From positions 4,464,035 to 4,528,034 of the forward strand of contig NZ_CP116005.1 in NCBI RefSeq assembly GCF_027941835.1: 64,000 nucleotides of DNA, read 5' to 3'. This document shows, in pieces, positions 9,678 to 17,394 of this stretch. Source of the stretch: Sphingosinicella microcystinivorans. Its GTDB lineage: Bacteria > Pseudomonadota > Alphaproteobacteria > Sphingomonadales > Sphingomonadaceae. The position numbers and the translations under genes were made by a program. Below the pieces are notes generated by a model. The model had not been told where the DNA came from and did not search any database. It saw nothing but the letters and a program-made list of their open reading frames with translations. Every line of letters starts with the position of its first letter. The stretch's first letter is position 1.

Positions 9678-11825
9678 CTAGAAAGTGAAGCGGGCTTCCA
9701 CGCCGTAGGTCCGCGGCGCGGCGAGCGACTGCACCGCCTGCCCCCCGATGATCACGCCGTCGTTGCGGTAGAGCGCGTAATCCTTGTTGGTGAGGTTGCG
9801 CCCCCACAGGAACAGCGACCAGCCCTGTTCGCTCCCGATGCCGATGCGGCCGTTGAGCAGCGTCACGTCGCCTTCGGAATGGGCGTTGTCCGGCCCGAAG
9901 AAGATGCGGCTGCGATGCGTCAGGTCGCCGCGCAGCGTCAGCGACAGCGTGTCGGTCAGCGGCGCCTCGTACTGCGCGCCGAGACTGACGTTGTGCTTGG
10001 GCGCCTTCACCATCGTGTTGCCGGTGAAATCGTCGCCGCCCGGCGTGGCGTTCGCATAGTCGCGGAACTTCGCGTCGAGATAGCTGTAGTTGAGGCTGAC
10101 GTCGAAGCCGCTCACGGGCCGCGCGGTCAGCTCAAGCTCGATGCCCTTGCTGCGCGCGCGCGCCGCGTTCGACGTCTGGAACTGCGGCAGGCCGCCCACC
10201 AGCTCCAGTTGGTTCACCTGCAGGTCCTTGTAGCGGAGGTAATAGGCCGCCGCGTTGAAGCGCAGGCGGTTGTCGAGCAGGTCGGATTTGAGGCCGATCT
10301 CGTAGCTCGTCACGAACTCCGGGTCATACTCGGCATCGTCCGTGAGCGTCACCGAAAACACGTTGTACCCGCCCGACTTGAAGCCGCGGCTGACGCTCGC
10401 ATAGGTGAGAACCTTGTCGGTCCACTTGTAGTTGAGGCTCAGCGACGGCGAGAAATCATCTTCCGATCGGCTGAAGCTGCGCTCGGGCATCGTCGCCTGC
10501 AGCAATTCGAACGGGTCGCCGATCTGGCTGTGGATGACCTTCTTCTTCTCCCACGTGTAGCGGAGACCCGCGGTGATGCTGAACGCATCCGTCACTCGAT
10601 AAACCGCCTGGCCGAACCCGGCGATGCTTTCCGATTTCACGGTCGCGAAGATGTTGCCGACGACCTGCTCCGGATAAATGCCCAGGTCCGGGCCGATCAC
10701 GGCGGCGGCATTGGTCGCGAGACGCTGGTGGAAATAATAGACGCCGAACACATAGGTCAGCGGGCCGCTGTCCGGCGAGGCGAAGCGGATTTCCTGGCTG
10801 AACTGGTTCTGATCCTCGCTGATACCCGAAGCGAGCAGATCGAGCGCCGTGTAATCATTGTCCGCCAGATTGTACCACTGGAACTCGCGGTAGGCAGTGA
10901 TGCTCGTCAGCTTGCCGCCGCCGAGCGACCAGTTGATTTCGCCCGACGCGCCGAACGTGTCGCGGTTCTGGACCGTGTCCAGATTCTGCACCACCTGACG
11001 GTCCCAACCGTCCGGATCGGCAAGCGGCGTGCCGGTGAGATCGCCGTTGTCGGTGATGTCGATGGCGCCGGAGTTCGTCCGGTCGCGCGATGCGTCGACA
11101 CGCACCACCAGCTCGAAGTCGTCGGTCTCGCTGTAGACCGCGGTCAGGCGGCCCGAGAGCAGATCGACGTCGTCGAGATCGGTTCCCGTCATCAGGTTCT
11201 TCACCAGCCCGTCGCGGCGGTCGATACCGCCCGAGATGCCGACGTAGAACTTGCCCGGAACCACCGGCCCGCTCACCGATGCGCTCGCCCGTACGGCGTC
11301 ATGATTCCCGTAGCTTGCGCTGATGTCGCCGCGAAGGTCGTCGCCCGGCTTGCGCGTGATGAAGTTGATCGCGCCCGCGATGGTGTTCTTGCCGTAGAGC
11401 GTGCCCTGCGGCCCGCGCAGCACCTCGATGCGTTCGAGGTCGTAGAGGCTGTTGTTGATCGTCGTCGGGCGGCCCATGTAGACGCCGTCGACGTAGACGC
11501 CGACGCCCTGATCGACACCGGGGTTGTTCGTTTCCGAAACGATGCCGCGAATGGAGATCGACGTCCCCCGAAGCTCGCGCATGTCAATGTAGACGCTGGG
11601 CAGCGAGGTCGCGAAATCCTCGAGACGGCCGATGCCCTGGTCCTTGATGGCCTCGGCCGACAGCGCGGAAACCGAGATCGGCACGTCCTGGATCGATTCC
11701 GCCCGCTTCTGCGCGGTGACGATGATCTCTTCCAGCTCGACCGCCTGTGCAAACGCAGGTGTCGCCACCCCGGCAGCGCCCAAGCAGGCCGCCGAGCACA
11801 AAAGCGTGCGCTTCAAAACATCCAT
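9678..11825 (-). CDS. TonB-dependent outer membrane receptor (2)
   Basis: A 715-residue TonB-dependent receptor. The signal peptide ends near PAFAQ, followed by EEIIVTAQKRAESIQDVP, a plug domain with IEVLRGPQGTLYGKNT and a barrel ending in ARFTF. The ATG at 11825 has GAGGGG seven bases upstream. An ATG at 11846 is less likely. Operator D lies about 120 bp upstream. This receptor has its own promoter, apart from receptor 1, so the island has two uptake routes or two related ligands. It is convergent with the serine hydrolase gene and shares its terminator. Confidence 0.93.
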   Translation of the reverse strand: MDVLKRTLLCSAACLGAAGVATPAFAQAVELEEIIVTAQKRAESIQDVPISVSALSAEAIKDQGIGRLEDFATSLPSVYIDMRELRGTSISIRGIVSETNNPGVDQGVGVYVDGVYMGRPTTINNSLYDLERIEVLRGPQGTLYGKNTIAGAINFITRKPGDDLRGDISASYGNHDAVRASASVSGPVVPGKFYVGISGGIDRRDGLVKNLMTGTDLDDVDLLSGRLTAVYSETDDFELVVRVDASRDRTNSGAIDITDNGDLTGTPLADPDGWDRQVVQNLDTVQNRDTFGASGEINWSLGGGKLTSITAYREFQWYNLADNDYTALDLLASGISEDQNQFSQEIRFASPDSGPLTYVFGVYYFHQRLATNAAAVIGPDLGIYPEQVVGNIFATVKSESIAGFGQAVYRVTDAFSITAGLRYTWEKKKVIHSQIGDPFELLQATMPERSFSRSEDDFSPSLSLNYKWTDKVLTYASVSRGFKSGGYNVFSVTLTDDAEYDPEFVTSYEIGLKSDLLDNRLRFNAAAYYLRYKDLQVNQLELVGGLPQFQTSNAARARSKGIELELTARPVSGFDVSLNYSYLDAKFRDYANATPGGDDFTGNTMVKAPKHNVSLGAQYEAPLTDTLSLTLRGDLTHRSRIFFGPDNAHSEGDVTLLNGRIGIGSEQGWSLFLWGRNLTNKDYALYRNDGVIIGGQAVQSLAAPRTYGVEARFTF

Positions 11826-11945
11826 CTTGTATCCCCTCTGTCCCATGCGCCGATTCGGCCACCGATTCAGCTGACGTCTCCCGTCGCCAAGCGCCGCCGT
11901 GCGCCTGTCGAGGCGCCGTCGGTATGGTCCGGATCATTCTCTATT

Positions 11946-11961
11946 TTGAAATTGAATTCAA
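11946..11961. promoter_or_regulatory. Operator D: 14/16 match to the island palindrome
   Basis: TTGAAATTGAATTCAA matches operator A at 14 of 16 positions and continues with the same AGTT as operators A and E. It lies in the 258-bp gap between the carboxyltransferase gene and receptor 2, in front of receptor 2. Confidence 0.65.
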
Positions 11962-12083
11962 GTTGATTATTGTTCGATAGAGATGATCGTTTCCGAATGA
12001 CCAAAGAACCGGCCTCCGAAGGACATGAGACAGCATCAAAAAGCGCGAGGACGCGCACGCTCGGCTGATCGCGCCCGGCTGAT

Positions 12084-13640
12084 TCAGGGCATGACGCCGT
12101 GCCGGAGCGCGGGCTGCGCGGGCGCCGTCCTGCGCGCCAGCGTCTGGTCGAGGACCCGGATCAGGCGCGGCCGCGTCTCGCGCGGGTCGATCACGTCGTC
12201 GATGTTCAGCTTCGACGCGGCATGGAACGGCCCGGCGCAGCGCGCATAGTTCGCCGTCAGGTCGCGGATGAGCGCCTGCGGATCGTCGGCGGCCTCGATC
12301 TCGCGGGTGTGCGCGGCGAGCACGGAGCCGCCCGGCGGCAGCGAACCGAAGTCGGCGGTCGGCCATGCCAGGATCATCGACTGCTCCGCCTCCGCGCCGC
12401 CCATGGCGACGGCGCCGAAGCCGAAGGCCTTGCGGACGACCACGGTGATGCGCGGCACGGCGGACCACGCGATCGCATAGCTGAGCGCGAGGCCCGCGCG
12501 CAGTGTCCCCTCCTGCTCCGCCTTCGGCCCCGGCATCACGCCGGGCACGTCCTGCAGGAAGATGATCGGGATGTGATAGGCTGAGCACAGGTCCACGAAA
12601 TGCCGCGCCTTGTTCGCCGCCTGCGCGGTGATCGCCCCGGCGGAGACCATCGGCTGGTTCGCGATGATCCCGACCGAATGGCCGCCGAGGCGGGCAAGGC
12701 CGGTCACGATCATGCGCGCGAAGTCCGGTTTGATCTCGAAGAAACTGTCTCTGTCCACGACGCCGAGGATCAGTTCCTTCATGTCATACGGCAGCCGCGG
12801 ATTTTCCGGGATGATGCTCGCCAGCCGCTCGTCCATCCGGTCGGCGGGATCGTCGCAGGCCAGCCGCTCGGGATAGGCGTAGGCGTTCTGCGGGAAATAG
12901 GAGAGGAAGCGCCGCGCCATGTCGATTGCCGCGTCCTCGGTCGACGCGGCATTATCGGCGACCCCCGAGATCCGGCAATGCACCCCCGCGCCGCCGAGGT
13001 CTTCGGGGGACACGCTCTGGCCGGTGGCGGACTTCACGACCGGCGGCCCGGCTGCGGCGAGCATGGCGGTGCCTTCCACCATGATGATGAATTCGGCGAG
13101 GCTGCTGAGCAGCGCCGAATCCCCCGCGCTCGGCCCCATCACGATCGCCACCTGCGGCGCGATGCCGGACAGGCGCGCCAGCGTCAGCAGGTGCGAGGCT
13201 TCCGGCAGCCCTTCCCCGATCATCTCCTGCGCGCGGGCGCCGGCGCCATCCTGCAGCCAGATCACCGGTAGACGCTCGCGCAGCGCGAGGTCGGCGATGC
13301 GGTGCTTCTTGCGGCCGTGGTTGAGGCCGTAGGTGCCGCCATGCACCGTGAAGTCCTCGGCGGCCACGCAGACGTGGCGGCCGTCAATCGTCCCCGTCCC
13401 GATGATCACGCCGTCCGCGGGCGTCACCTCGTCCGCCGTCTGCGCGTAGCCGATCGGGCTGACATGCGAGGCGAGCTGGCCGTATTCGAGGAAGCTGCCC
13501 GGATCGAGCAGCATGGCGATCCGCTCGCGCGCCGTGCCCTTGCCACGATCCCGCTGCCGGCGGATCTTGTCCTCCCCGCCCATCGCCAGCGCCCGCGCCC
13601 GCCGCGCCCGCAGCTCCTCGATCGCTTCAGCCATGCCCAT
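12084..13640 (-). CDS. Acyl-CoA carboxylase, carboxyltransferase (beta) subunit
   Basis: A carboxyltransferase of about 518 residues with two crotonase-like halves. It shows the glycine-rich acyl-CoA and biotin site segments (an early HGGTYG, a GPSAG-containing stretch in the first half, RKAFGFGAVAMGG in the second), like PccB/MccB proteins. Such enzymes move CO2 from carboxybiotin to an acyl- or enoyl-CoA. No biotin carboxylase or biotin carrier gene is in the window. The ATG at 13640 has GGGAG eight bases upstream. The first in-frame ATG (13679) is only 3 bp from operator E and has no ribosome site. It is probably the step that feeds a branched or unsaturated CoA intermediate into beta-oxidation, by analogy with leucine and acyclic terpene pathways. 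Confidence 0.88.
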   Translation of the reverse strand: MGMAEAIEELRARRARALAMGGEDKIRRQRDRGKGTARERIAMLLDPGSFLEYGQLASHVSPIGYAQTADEVTPADGVIIGTGTIDGRHVCVAAEDFTVHGGTYGLNHGRKKHRIADLALRERLPVIWLQDGAGARAQEMIGEGLPEASHLLTLARLSGIAPQVAIVMGPSAGDSALLSSLAEFIIMVEGTAMLAAAGPPVVKSATGQSVSPEDLGGAGVHCRISGVADNAASTEDAAIDMARRFLSYFPQNAYAYPERLACDDPADRMDERLASIIPENPRLPYDMKELILGVVDRDSFFEIKPDFARMIVTGLARLGGHSVGIIANQPMVSAGAITAQAANKARHFVDLCSAYHIPIIFLQDVPGVMPGPKAEQEGTLRAGLALSYAIAWSAVPRITVVVRKAFGFGAVAMGGAEAEQSMILAWPTADFGSLPPGGSVLAAHTREIEAADDPQALIRDLTANYARCAGPFHAASKLNIDDVIDPRETRPRLIRVLDQTLARRTAPAQPALRHGVMP

Positions 13641-13682
13641 CGTCATCGCTCCCATGCCGGACTGCAAAGGGCTCAACATTGA

Positions 13683-13698
13683 TTCAACTTAAATTCAA
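13683..13698. promoter_or_regulatory. Operator E: 14/16 match to the island palindrome
   Basis: TTCAACTTAAATTCAA matches operator A at 14 of 16 positions and is followed by GTT as in A and D. It lies directly upstream of the carboxyltransferase gene. Confidence 0.62.
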
Positions 13699-13732
13699 GT
13701 TCTGTTAAATGAGAGTGCCGCGGGTGCAAACG

Positions 13733-14233
13733 TCAGCGGGCGCAGGAGGTGGCGGGTTCCATGGAGGCCAGGGTCTGCGTCGCCATCAGCGCCTCGAGCG
13801 CCGCGCCGTTACGCGCCTGCGGCAGGATGGTGCGGACGAGCACGATGCCCTTCTCGGAGGGCGCCGCGACGACACGGTCGCCTTCGCAGGGAACGAAACT
13901 GTCGCCCGTCCTCGTGATGACGACCGACACGATGTCGCCGCTCACCTGCCGATCGTTGACGACGTAGAAGCTGTCCGTGTTGTAGGCGGTGAGCGCGATC
14001 GACCAGTAGGGCGCACCGCGGGACACGGCGGCGCGGATCCGGACGGGATGGCGGCTGACGTCGTAGATCGCGAACGACGAGAGATTGTCCGGATTGTCGA
14101 GCGGCACGATGTCCTTGGGCGCACGCTTTATCTTGCCGTGATAGAGCCGGTTGTCCTCGAAGGTCTTGCCGACCGCCTTGCCGGCACGCCCCGCAATCCT
14201 GCGGCCCGCGGTCGTGGTTTTCCGCTCCATCAT
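13733..14233 (-). CDS. DUF1254-like domain protein (short form)
   Basis: A 166-residue protein with a DUF1254-like core: a YDVSRHPVRI segment, PYWSIALTAYNTDSFYVVND near the middle and a C-terminal EKGIVLVRTILP stretch. Full DUF1254/DUF1214 proteins are usually above 400 residues. Short forms of this size are known in alphaproteobacteria, often with a membrane helix that I do not see here. The ATG at 14233 overlaps the stop of the dehydratase gene by 4 bp (ATGA), so the two are co-translated. The function is unknown. Confidence 0.7.
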   Translation of the reverse strand: MMERKTTTAGRRIAGRAGKAVGKTFEDNRLYHGKIKRAPKDIVPLDNPDNLSSFAIYDVSRHPVRIRAAVSRGAPYWSIALTAYNTDSFYVVNDRQVSGDIVSVVITRTGDSFVPCEGDRVVAAPSEKGIVLVRTILPQARNGAALEALMATQTLASMEPATSCAR

Positions 14234-15216
14234 TCGGCCTTGAGCAGGAGCGACGAATAGGTGCCGCTGTCGATGTTGGCGCCGCATACGATGATGCCGA
14301 CGCGCTTGCCGCGGCACATCCCGCTGAGCGGGCCCACGGCCGCAGCCGTGGCGGCGGCGCCGGCAGGCTCCACGGCGAGCTTCACGTCCTCCATCAGCAG
14401 CTTCATCGCGTTTTCAAGCTGCTGGTCCGAGACGAGGACGATGTCTTCCACGTACTGCCGGCAGACCGAAAAGCTGTAGGGCAGCGCGCGCGGCGCGCCG
14501 AGGCTGTCCGCGATCGTCGCCACCTTTTCGATGCCGACGGGCGCACCGGCCCGAAACGAGCGGTACATCGTGTCCGCGCCTTCCGGCTCCACGCCGAACA
14601 CCCGGCATCGGGGCAGGCGCTGCCGCACCGCCGCCGCGACTCCCGAGCACAGCCCGCCGCCGCCGACCGGCACGATCACCACGTCGAGGTCCGGCACCTG
14701 TTCGACGAGCTCGTGGCCGAGCGTCGCCGTGCCCAGCGTCGTGTGATAGCCCTCGAAGGGGTGCACGATCGCCCGGCCTTCCTCGCGCGCGATCCGCTCG
14801 GCCGTTTCGAAGGCCTCGTGGATCGTTGCCGCGCTGATGATCGTGGCGCCGTGCGCGGCGCACTGCCGCCTGCGGAACGGATTCGCCGTGTCCGGGATGA
14901 CGACCTTCGCATCGACGCCCGCGAGCCGGGCGGCGAAGGAAACCGCGATCGCGTGGTTGCCGCCGCTCGCCGCGACGACGCCGCGCCGCCGGCTTTCGGC
15001 ATCGAGGCTTTCCAGAACGGAGAGCGCGCCTCTCAGCTTGAACGTGCCGGTTTTCTGGAAGAGCTCGAGCTTGAACGCCACGGGCGTGTCCGCCCCGAGC
15101 AGTGCGTCGCGCGCGGGTCCCCACCATTCGAGGACGGGAGTCCGCACGACCTTGCCGCGCTGCCGCTCGAACTCGGCCGCGATGGCATCCAGTGCGGGTG
15201 CGTGTTCCGTCGTCAA
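14230..15216 (-). CDS. Threonine/serine dehydratase-like PLP enzyme
   Basis: A fold type II PLP enzyme of 328 residues. The Schiff-base lysine is Lys60 in TGTFKLRGA, SGGNHA binds the substrate, and the glycine loop is PVGGGGLCSG. It resembles catabolic threonine/serine ammonia-lyases and hydroxy-amino-acid dehydratases and has no C-terminal regulatory ACT domain. It is followed by the coupled DUF1254-like gene and preceded by a decayed SDR gene. Together with the ornithine cyclodeaminase-like gene upstream it suggests turnover of an unusual amino acid, but substrate specificity cannot be read. Confidence 0.87.
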   Translation of the reverse strand: MTTEHAPALDAIAAEFERQRGKVVRTPVLEWWGPARDALLGADTPVAFKLELFQKTGTFKLRGALSVLESLDAESRRRGVVAASGGNHAIAVSFAARLAGVDAKVVIPDTANPFRRRQCAAHGATIISAATIHEAFETAERIAREEGRAIVHPFEGYHTTLGTATLGHELVEQVPDLDVVIVPVGGGGLCSGVAAAVRQRLPRCRVFGVEPEGADTMYRSFRAGAPVGIEKVATIADSLGAPRALPYSFSVCRQYVEDIVLVSDQQLENAMKLLMEDVKLAVEPAGAAATAAAVGPLSGMCRGKRVGIIVCGANIDSGTYSSLLLKAE

Positions 15217-15229
15217 AGTCCCCTCCCCT

Positions 15230-15627
15230 TCAGGCTTCCCACTCGGTGTTGCCGCAAACGCCGATGCTCTGGCCCGTCACCTGCGCCGCCGCATCGGAGG
15301 CGAGGAACGCAACCATTTCGGCAACCCCCTTGGGGTCGATCATCGTCCGAAGCGAAATGAACCGCGTCATCTCTTCGCGCACCTCCGCCTCGCTGATACC
15401 CCTTGCCGCCGCCTGCCGGGCGAACAGCCGGGCGACATCGTCCGACACGGCGACATCCGCCAGCGTTCCGGAGAGGCCCCTGTTCGCGGCAAGGGCGTCC
15501 GCAAGCGCATCGGCGGCGACGTCGCAGACATGAACGGCGGCGCCCTGCGCGATCATGCAGCGCGCGATATCGAGCCCGAGGCCCGAGGCGCCGGCCGTGA
15601 CGATGGCTGTTTTCCCCCCCGAAGCAT
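15230..15627 (-). pseudogene. Decayed short-chain dehydrogenase/reductase (frameshift plus internal deletion)
   Basis: The Rossmann start of an SDR is recognisable (KTAIVTAGASGLG, then VHVCDV), as is a normal SDR C-terminus (SLRTMIDPKGVAEMVAFLASDAA, TGQSIGVCGN). The middle third, including the NAG strand and the catalytic Ser-Tyr-Lys, is absent: the text jumps from the region after the third strand to the C-terminal helix. The only good start, ATG at 15627, is out of frame with the rest because of a run of seven G (15614-15620 on this strand's complement). Five or eight would restore MLRGKTAIVTA. The product could not be an active SDR. Confidence 0.75.
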
Positions 15628-15641
15628 TGCGATCTCGTGCC

Positions 15642-15752
15642 CTACCTTACAGGCCGCACGGCATTCTGCCAGTACGGCGCCCTCAGTTCACGCTTCAGGA
15701 TTTTCCCCGACGTGTTTCTCGGCAGCGTATCGACGAACTCGATCCCGCGAAC
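15642..15752 (-). pseudogene. Acyl-CoA ligase C-terminal remnant
   Basis: About 36 codons before an in-frame stop read as the extreme C-terminus of an AMP-forming acyl-CoA ligase (IEFVDTLPRNTSGKILKREL, then RAPYW). They include the catalytic lysine of the lid domain. Upstream the homology stops abruptly near 15752, where a GcvT-like remnant on the other strand begins. No start or adenylation domain is present, so this is a fragment of a deleted gene. Confidence 0.7.
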
Positions 15753-15754
15753 GG

Positions 15755-15947
15755 CAGTGTGCAGGGGCACGTGACGTCGAGCGGTTTCAGCCCGACGCTC
15801 GCGCGCACGATCGCAATGGCGATGATCGTCGCCGGCCGCAGCCGTTTCGACGAGGTGGTCGCGGCCGACGTGGACGGCCGCCGGGTCAGGGCGCGTATCG
15901 CCCCGCTCTCGTTCTACGACACGGAAAACACCCGTCTCAAGGATTGA
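15755..15947 (+). pseudogene. GcvT/aminomethyltransferase-family C-terminal remnant
   Basis: About 60 codons read like the end of a GcvT-family glycine-cleavage T or dimethylglycine/sarcosine oxidase-like protein: GHVTSSGFSPTLARTIAMAM, a GRRVRARIAPLSFYD stretch and a stop. The N-terminal folate-binding domain is missing. The fragment abuts the oppositely oriented acyl-CoA ligase tail at about 15753, so a deletion or rearrangement joined two genes. The 3' end overlaps the tail of the ornithine cyclodeaminase-like gene. Confidence 0.6.
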
Positions 15948-16884
15948 GCGCGTCCCGCAGCGACAGCAGGAGTTCGGCGGCGGCAAGATCCTCGAGCGCG
16001 AGCCCCACCGATTTGAAGACCGTGACGTCGTCGGCGCCGGCGCGTCCTTTCGCGCGCCCCGCGAGCACATCCGGCAGCAGCGCGATGTCCTCGCGCCGCA
16101 ATGCGCCGGCTTCGATCGGCTGAACGAGATCGCCCGCCGTATCGAGCGCGCCGGGGCCGTCGGCGACCACGCGCGCCCGCGCCATGACTGCATTGTCCGC
16201 CTCGCGCATCGTCGGCGTGAACCCGCCGACGAGATCAATATGCGTGCCGGGGCGCACCGAGGCGCTGCGCACCAGCGGCTCGCCCGACAGCGTGGCGACG
16301 CTGACGATGTCCGCCTGCCCGACAGCCGCATCGAGATCGGCCGCGACCTGCACGGCAATCCCCTCGCCCGAAAGCTGGCGGGCCATGACGTCCGCGGCCT
16401 CCGGCCGGCGCCCCCAGACAAGGATGCGCTCCGGCTTCAGGACGGCGGCATAGCATCGGCAAAGGGCGTGGCCGACCTGCCCGGTCCCCACGACCAGCAA
16501 CGTCGACGCGTCGGGCCGCGCAAGCGTTCTCGCCGCGAGAACCGAGGCGGCAGCCGTGCGGCGCTCGGTCAGCGCCGGGCCGTCGATGATCGCGCGCGGG
16601 TCGCCCGTCGCTGCATCGAGCGCAACGTAGAGCGCGCGCACCGCGCCGCCGGGACGCGCCGCCAGCGCCGGATGCACGGTGGCAAGTTTCACGCCGATCA
16701 GGCCGCGCGGATTCACCGCCGGCATGACGAGGAAATGCTGATCGGCGTTTTCGCCGAATGTGATGACTGTCCGTTCGGGTGCGATCGGCGGGTTCAGAAA
16801 TGCGTCCCTCAGCGCATCGACAAGTGCCGGAAAGGCAAGCAGGCGGTTCACGGACACTGCATCCGCAAAGGGAATCGCGTGCAT
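15937..16884 (-). CDS. Ornithine cyclodeaminase / mu-crystallin family protein
   Basis: A 315-residue NAD(P)-binding protein of the ornithine cyclodeaminase/mu-crystallin family. The central Rossmann motif is VVGTGQVGHALC, and a conserved lysine precedes it in GVKLATVHP. A late DLVGGFTPTMREAD segment matches the family's substrate loop. Members are cyclodeaminases, ketimine reductases (pyrroline-2-carboxylate) or alanine dehydrogenases, and the sequence does not decide between them. The ATG at 16884 is preceded by GAGGAG at seven bases. An in-frame start at 16932 is less likely. It probably acts with the dehydratase downstream on an amino acid. Confidence 0.86.
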   Translation of the reverse strand: MHAIPFADAVSVNRLLAFPALVDALRDAFLNPPIAPERTVITFGENADQHFLVMPAVNPRGLIGVKLATVHPALAARPGGAVRALYVALDAATGDPRAIIDGPALTERRTAAASVLAARTLARPDASTLLVVGTGQVGHALCRCYAAVLKPERILVWGRRPEAADVMARQLSGEGIAVQVAADLDAAVGQADIVSVATLSGEPLVRSASVRPGTHIDLVGGFTPTMREADNAVMARARVVADGPGALDTAGDLVQPIEAGALRREDIALLPDVLAGRAKGRAGADDVTVFKSVGLALEDLAAAELLLSLRDALNP

Positions 16885-17014
16885 GGAAAAGCTCCTCGTC
16901 AGCGCTGGGTGCAGATGCGTGATCTGGATCAAAGGCCGATGGGGTCGTCAATCGAAAAAGTACATTTCTGTATTGAACTCGCGAGGCGAACTCCGCACGG
17001 ACATTCGCCCTTCC

Positions 17015-17320
17015 CTACGCGTTGCCGCGACGGCGGCGGGTCTCCCAGCCCTTCTTCGCGGCCGCCGAGCGGTCGGCGGCGCTGCGCGCGGCGGAGGCTG
17101 CGCCGCCCTTGCGGCCGCCTTTCCGCGACGACACGCGGCTCTCCGCCTTTCCGCGTCCCGAGCCGGATTTCTTGCCGCCGCCCGATTCCTTGTTGACCGT
17201 CGCCCATGCGCGCCGCTCCGCCTCCTCGTGGCTGACGCCGCGCTCCTCGTAGCCCTCCTCGATATGCCGGGCCTTGCGCTTCTGTTTGTCCGTGTAGCTG
17301 CTCTTGTCGCCGCGGGGCAT
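17015..17320 (-). CDS. Small basic KGG-rich protein (plasmid-stabilisation-like)
   Basis: A 101-residue, very basic protein. The N-terminal half (residues 8-40, DKQKRKARHIEEGYEERG) resembles short proteins often labelled plasmid stabilisation. The C-terminal half is low-complexity with KGGRKGG and AAKKGWETRRRRG, like KGG stress motifs. The ATG at 17320 has AGGAGAG five bases upstream. It sits alone between soxR and the ornithine cyclodeaminase gene. The role is unknown; nucleic-acid binding or stress protection would fit the composition. Confidence 0.7.
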   Translation of the reverse strand: MPRGDKSSYTDKQKRKARHIEEGYEERGVSHEEAERRAWATVNKESGGGKKSGSGRGKAESRVSSRKGGRKGGAASAARSAADRSAAAKKGWETRRRRGNA

Positions 17321-17394
17321 GGCTTCTCTCCTGCTGCACGCCCCCTTCTGAAGCCTCACAACGCCGCCCGGCGATTTTGGTTCATCGCCGCCCG

